A DNA stretch of 64,000 nt from Terricaulis silvestris (GTDB taxonomy: Bacteria > Pseudomonadota > Alphaproteobacteria > Caulobacterales > Aquidulcibacteraceae), in NCBI RefSeq assembly GCF_009792355.1, contig NZ_CP047045.1:62001-126000 (forward strand). The letters are read 5' to 3'. The translations under genes were made by a program, and so were the position numbers. Shown here piece after piece: positions 61,149 through 64,000 of the stretch. Below the pieces are notes generated by a model that was not told where the DNA came from, searched no databases, and saw only the letters and a list, made by a program, of their open reading frames with translations. The number at the start of each line of letters is the position of its first letter. Position 1 is the first letter of the stretch.

Positions 61149-62462
61149 TCAGCCCTCCCGGCCGCGCAGTTCGCCGGAATTGTTCTCACCAGACTGATCG
61201 GCTGGCGCTGTCGTCGCCGCTGGCGTTGGGTCGGCCAGCGGCCGCACTTCGTCGCCGTCCTGCAAGAAGGCAGCGCCGGCGCCGACAATGCGTTGGTTCA
61301 ACTCAAGCCCGGAGACGATTTCGACCCAATCGCCGTCACGCGCGCCGAGCGCGATGTTGGTGCGGTGAACGTTGTTCTCTTGATCCAACACGAACACGTA
61401 GGCTTGCCCGTTGTCGTAAAGGATCGAGCTTTGCGGCACGGCGAGCACGCTGCGCTCGGCGAGTTGCGCTTCTCCGCGCAGATACATGCCGGCGCGGACG
61501 CGGGTTTCGCGCGGCAACTGGAACAGCGCCTCGCCGGTGCGCGTGCGGCTGTCGATCGAGGCGGGCAGGCGGCGCAAGCGACCCTCAACGGTTGTGCCAT
61601 CGACCAGCGAGAACGTTGCGGTCTGGCCCTGCGTGAGCGCCAGCGCTTCGCCTTCGGCGACTTGCGCGGCGACTTCGAGATCGTTGCCGGCGGCGATGCG
61701 GAAGAGAATTTGTCCGGCGACATCGCGGCCCACTTCAGCTGTGCGGTCGATAACGAGGCCAGCCGCGGGCGCGCGGACATAGCCGCCGCCGAGGCGCGCG
61801 TTGACTTCCTGCAGCTGCGCGCGCGCTGCGGCGAGCCGCGCATCGGCCGCGATCGCGGCGGAACGGCGTGTCTCGATTGCTTCGGTCGAGAGCGCGCCGG
61901 AGTCGCGGATCGATTCCGCGCGTTCGTACTCGCCACGAGCGCGCACTGAGGTAGACTCGGCTTCGGCGACGCTGGCTTGTGCGGCGCGCGTTTGCGCTTG
62001 CGCAAGATTGGTGTCGAGCCGCGCCATCGGTTGGCCTTCGCGCACGTACTCGCCTTCATCGACCAGGAGTTGAAGGATGCGCACGCCGGTCGCCGGCGCC
62101 GAAACCTGAATGTCGCGCACAGGGCGAGCCTCGCCATTGAGAGAGATCGTTGCGTGGAATGGGCGCTCGGCGGTCGTGATCACGCTGACGGCTTGCGCGG
62201 TGGAAACAGGCGTATGCACAGCGCCGTCACCGCCCAAGCGGCTCAGCACGAACATGACGGCGATTACCGCGACGATGCCGATGCCCAGCATTGTCAGAAC
62301 ACGGCGGCGATGACTCGGATCGTCGGGATCGCCCGCCGCTCGGCGCCAAGCGTTCTCGCCGGCGCCCTTAGCTGTTTGCAAAGCACGACCGCCAGCATCG
62401 GCGGCGCGTTTGAACAAACCCTCCGCGCGGGTGAACTCTTCGGGATTCTCGGGCTTATTCAT
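61149..62462 (-). CDS. RND efflux periplasmic adaptor subunit
   Basis: 437 residues. An N-terminal cytoplasmic region of about 60 residues and one membrane anchor (LTMLGIGIVAVIAVMFVLSR) precede the lipoyl/hairpin region SVITTAERPFHATISLNG, the alpha-helical hairpin and the beta-barrel (ATFSLVDGTTVEGRLRRLPA). This membrane-fusion protein links the RND pump to the outer-membrane channel. A start at 62462 overlaps the TetR gene by 8 bases, so the three minus-strand genes form one operon. The extended cytoplasmic tail before the anchor is unusual. Confidence 0.93.
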   Translation of the reverse strand: MNKPENPEEFTRAEGLFKRAADAGGRALQTAKGAGENAWRRAAGDPDDPSHRRRVLTMLGIGIVAVIAVMFVLSRLGGDGAVHTPVSTAQAVSVITTAERPFHATISLNGEARPVRDIQVSAPATGVRILQLLVDEGEYVREGQPMARLDTNLAQAQTRAAQASVAEAESTSVRARGEYERAESIRDSGALSTEAIETRRSAAIAADARLAAARAQLQEVNARLGGGYVRAPAAGLVIDRTAEVGRDVAGQILFRIAAGNDLEVAAQVAEGEALALTQGQTATFSLVDGTTVEGRLRRLPASIDSRTRTGEALFQLPRETRVRAGMYLRGEAQLAERSVLAVPQSSILYDNGQAYVFVLDQENNVHRTNIALGARDGDWVEIVSGLELNQRIVGAGAAFLQDGDEVRPLADPTPAATTAPADQSGENNSGELRGREG

Positions 62463-63057
62463 GACGTGGGCTCAGATAGCGCTCCGCGAGCGCGCGGAAT
62501 TGGAGGAGGGCGGCGTCTGGGTCCGTGTCGCGCAGAAATGCGCGCCTCAGACCTATGCCTTCGAGGGCGGCGAACAAGGTGTTCACCGTCATTTCTGCGT
62601 CGAGTGACGGATCAACTTCACCGCGCTCTTGCGCGGCCTTCATCGCCTTCGTGAAAACTTTGACACTTTGCGCATCGGTCGCGCGCAATGGCGTCGACAC
62701 AGAATCGTCACGAATGGCTTCGGCGAAAATGTCCGCGATCAAAGATCCGTCACCGTCGGCGAACTTCTGCATGAAGCCGCGGCAGGCCAAGCACATCGCT
62801 TCGATGATGCCGTGCTCTTCGGCGGCGCGCAGAAACGCTTCGTCGCTTTCGCCGCGCGAGTCTTCGGCGATAGCGCCGATGATTTCCGCCTTGGAGGCGA
62901 AATAGCGATAGAGCGCGCCGGCGCTGATGCCGGCCTCGGCGCAGATCTCGGCCATCGTGGCTTGGTGGAAGCCGCGCTTACGGAAGCAGGCGATCGCCGC
63001 GTCCATGATCTGCCGGCGCCGGCGATCAGCCAGTTCGGGATCGGCAAGGCGGGCCAA
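62455..63057 (-). CDS. TetR/AcrR-family repressor of the efflux locus
   Basis: 200 residues. The N-terminal HTH lies in QIMDAAIACFRKRGFHQATM and AEICAEAGISAGALYRYFAS. The C-terminal domain holds the ligand pocket and dimer helices. It should repress its own operon and the divergent nodT-like gene, binding the palindrome between their promoters until a pump substrate appears. First gene of the minus-strand operon with the adaptor and pump. Confidence 0.93.
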   Translation of the reverse strand: MARLADPELADRRRRQIMDAAIACFRKRGFHQATMAEICAEAGISAGALYRYFASKAEIIGAIAEDSRGESDEAFLRAAEEHGIIEAMCLACRGFMQKFADGDGSLIADIFAEAIRDDSVSTPLRATDAQSVKVFTKAMKAAQERGEVDPSLDAEMTVNTLFAALEGIGLRRAFLRDTDPDAALLQFRALAERYLSPRHE

Positions 63058-63084
63058 GGATCATCCCCAAAACAAAATCAGCCC

Positions 63085-63155
63085 TTGCGGGGCTTCGCTG
63101 CAACGCATATAAAACGAATGTTCGTTCTATAAATGTTAAGGGTGGACGACGTCAA
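63085..63155. promoter_or_regulatory. Face-to-face promoters with shared TetR-type operator
   Basis: Plus strand: TTGCGG (63085-63090), 17 bases, TATAAA (63108-63113). Minus strand: TTGACG (63150-63155), 17 bases, TTATAG (63127-63132). Between the two -10 boxes lies the palindrome AACGAATGTTCGTT (63113-63126), so one bound repressor would block both. This is the expected site for the adjacent TetR protein. Confidence 0.75.
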
Positions 63156-63235
63156 GTCGAAATCCCAAGTCCTGGACCAACAAACTCTTCGGCCGATCCG
63201 CTGAAGGAAGAACTAAGCTACTGAGGAGTAAGGGA

Positions 63236-64000
63236 ATGGTCGCCTTCCGGCCCTGGATCGGCGGATCGGCGCGTGCCGTGGCTTTGGCCGCGCTGCTCGC
63301 GACGTCCGCCTGCGTGACCATGCCCAGCGAGCGCGCCGAAGCGCCGCTGCTGCCGTCGCAATGGCGCGACGCGCCCGCGGGCGCGGCGCTGCCGGTGACC
63401 GATTGGTGGCAGGGCTTCAACGATCCGGCGCTGACACAGCTGGTGGGCGAAGCGCTAGCCGATGGCCCAACGGTGCAGCTCGCTGTGTCGCGCGTCCGCG
63501 AAGCGCGCGCGCTTTCTTATTCAACGCTGACTCAATTCTTGCCGGAGTTGTTGGCGACCGGCAGCGGCCAATACACGCGCGTCGTCGAAGGCGCGGTCGC
63601 GCCTGGCGCCGAGCGCGAGCAGATGACTGGCGCATACGGCGCCCAAGTGTCGTGGGAATTGCCGTTGTTCGGTATCGGACCGGCGGCGGCCGGCGCTGGC
63701 GCCAACACGCGCGCCGCGGTCGCCGATCTTCGTGGCGCACAAGTCGCGCTCGCCGCGGACGTAGCGCAAGCTTATGTCGATCTGCGCACCGCACAGGCCA
63801 GCTACGCGGCGCTGTCGCAATCAGTGCAAACGTCGGACGAACTTGCGCGCATCCTGCAAACCAGTTTCGAAGCGGGCTTCGCGTCGGAAGCGGACGCCGC
63901 CGATGCGCGACGCTTGGCCGAAAGCACACGTACGCGCTTGCCCGGCTTGGTGATTGAAACGCGCCGCGCTGAGAACGTACTCGCGGTGTTGCGCGGCAAG
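63236..64000 (+). CDS. NodT-family efflux outer-membrane lipoprotein, 3'-truncated by window edge
   Basis: 255 codons are visible and the frame runs off the window; the family is usually about 450-500 residues. GGAGTAAGGGA precedes the ATG. The signal peptide ends with lipobox ATSAC (Cys26), then the characteristic DWWQGFNDPALTQLVGEAL and the paired helices VRGAQVALAADVAQAYVDLR-like segments of the TolC/OprM tunnel. It would form the exit duct for the RND pump encoded divergently. Shares the control region with the TetR operon. Confidence 0.92.
   Translation, partial: MVAFRPWIGGSARAVALAALLATSACVTMPSERAEAPLLPSQWRDAPAGAALPVTDWWQGFNDPALTQLVGEALADGPTVQLAVSRVREARALSYSTLTQFLPELLATGSGQYTRVVEGAVAPGAEREQMTGAYGAQVSWELPLFGIGPAAAGAGANTRAAVADLRGAQVALAADVAQAYVDLRTAQASYAALSQSVQTSDELARILQTSFEAGFASEADAADARRLAESTRTRLPGLVIETRRAENVLAVLRGK

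Overview
The window is a GC-rich bacterial chromosome segment, densely coded on both strands and partial at both ends. A TPP-riboswitch thiC, an Lrp-controlled alanine dehydrogenase, ClpB, a NodT/TetR/RND efflux locus, an aerobic 2-aminobenzoyl-CoA operon, an EF-G-like second factor and many lipoprotein or small membrane genes point to an alphaproteobacterium. Caulobacterales or Hyphomonadaceae-like is a guess from protein style, not a demonstrated placement. I found no rRNA, tRNA, CRISPR array, transposase or phage gene.

Layout. 1-6.6 kb: end of an ABC importer ATPase, a FATP-type acyl-CoA synthetase, a hybrid histidine kinase and several hypotheticals. 6.6-9.4 kb: an accessory patch with visibly less GC-extreme coding. 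A small putative DNA-binding protein faces a tight plus-strand cassette of a DUF5343-like protein, an Swt1-type HEPN protein and a 72-residue protein of four near-identical beta-hairpin repeats. The shared intergenic region is full of palindromes. 9.4-22.9 kb: a GNAT pair, thiC with its riboswitch, small membrane proteins, an AraC regulator, a retropepsin-like protein, MscS, DUF423, an aldo/keto reductase, a TAP-like hydrolase and an APC permease. 22.9-31.8 kb: acs, lrp and ald (acetate and alanine metabolism), an M1 peptidase, MmcQ/YjbR and a zinc ribbon. 31.8-37.7 kb: an orphan YjhX toxin homologue, a Rieske oxygenase, a sterol desaturase-family protein bracketed by repeats, GIY-YIG, succinate-semialdehyde dehydrogenase and UspA. 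37.8-50.1 kb: clpB, PAP2, an intact pirin and its decayed duplicate flanking a methyltransferase, a TipAS-domain protein, an EF-G-like GTPase and an M16 peptidase. 50.1-57.9 kb: a nine-gene minus-strand operon predicted to activate 2-aminobenzoate to its CoA ester and degrade it. 58.1-64 kb: RND pump, adaptor, TetR and a divergent NodT outer-membrane channel, with a palindromic operator between two face-to-face promoters.

The most promising candidate for an undescribed system is 7.4-9.35 kb: a putative regulator, two coupled genes (one a putative RNase-type HEPN) and a beta-flower-like repeat protein. A second theme is several families of dispersed palindromic repeats. Some sit in frame inside genes, and one supplies the start codon and the C-terminal tail of a gene.
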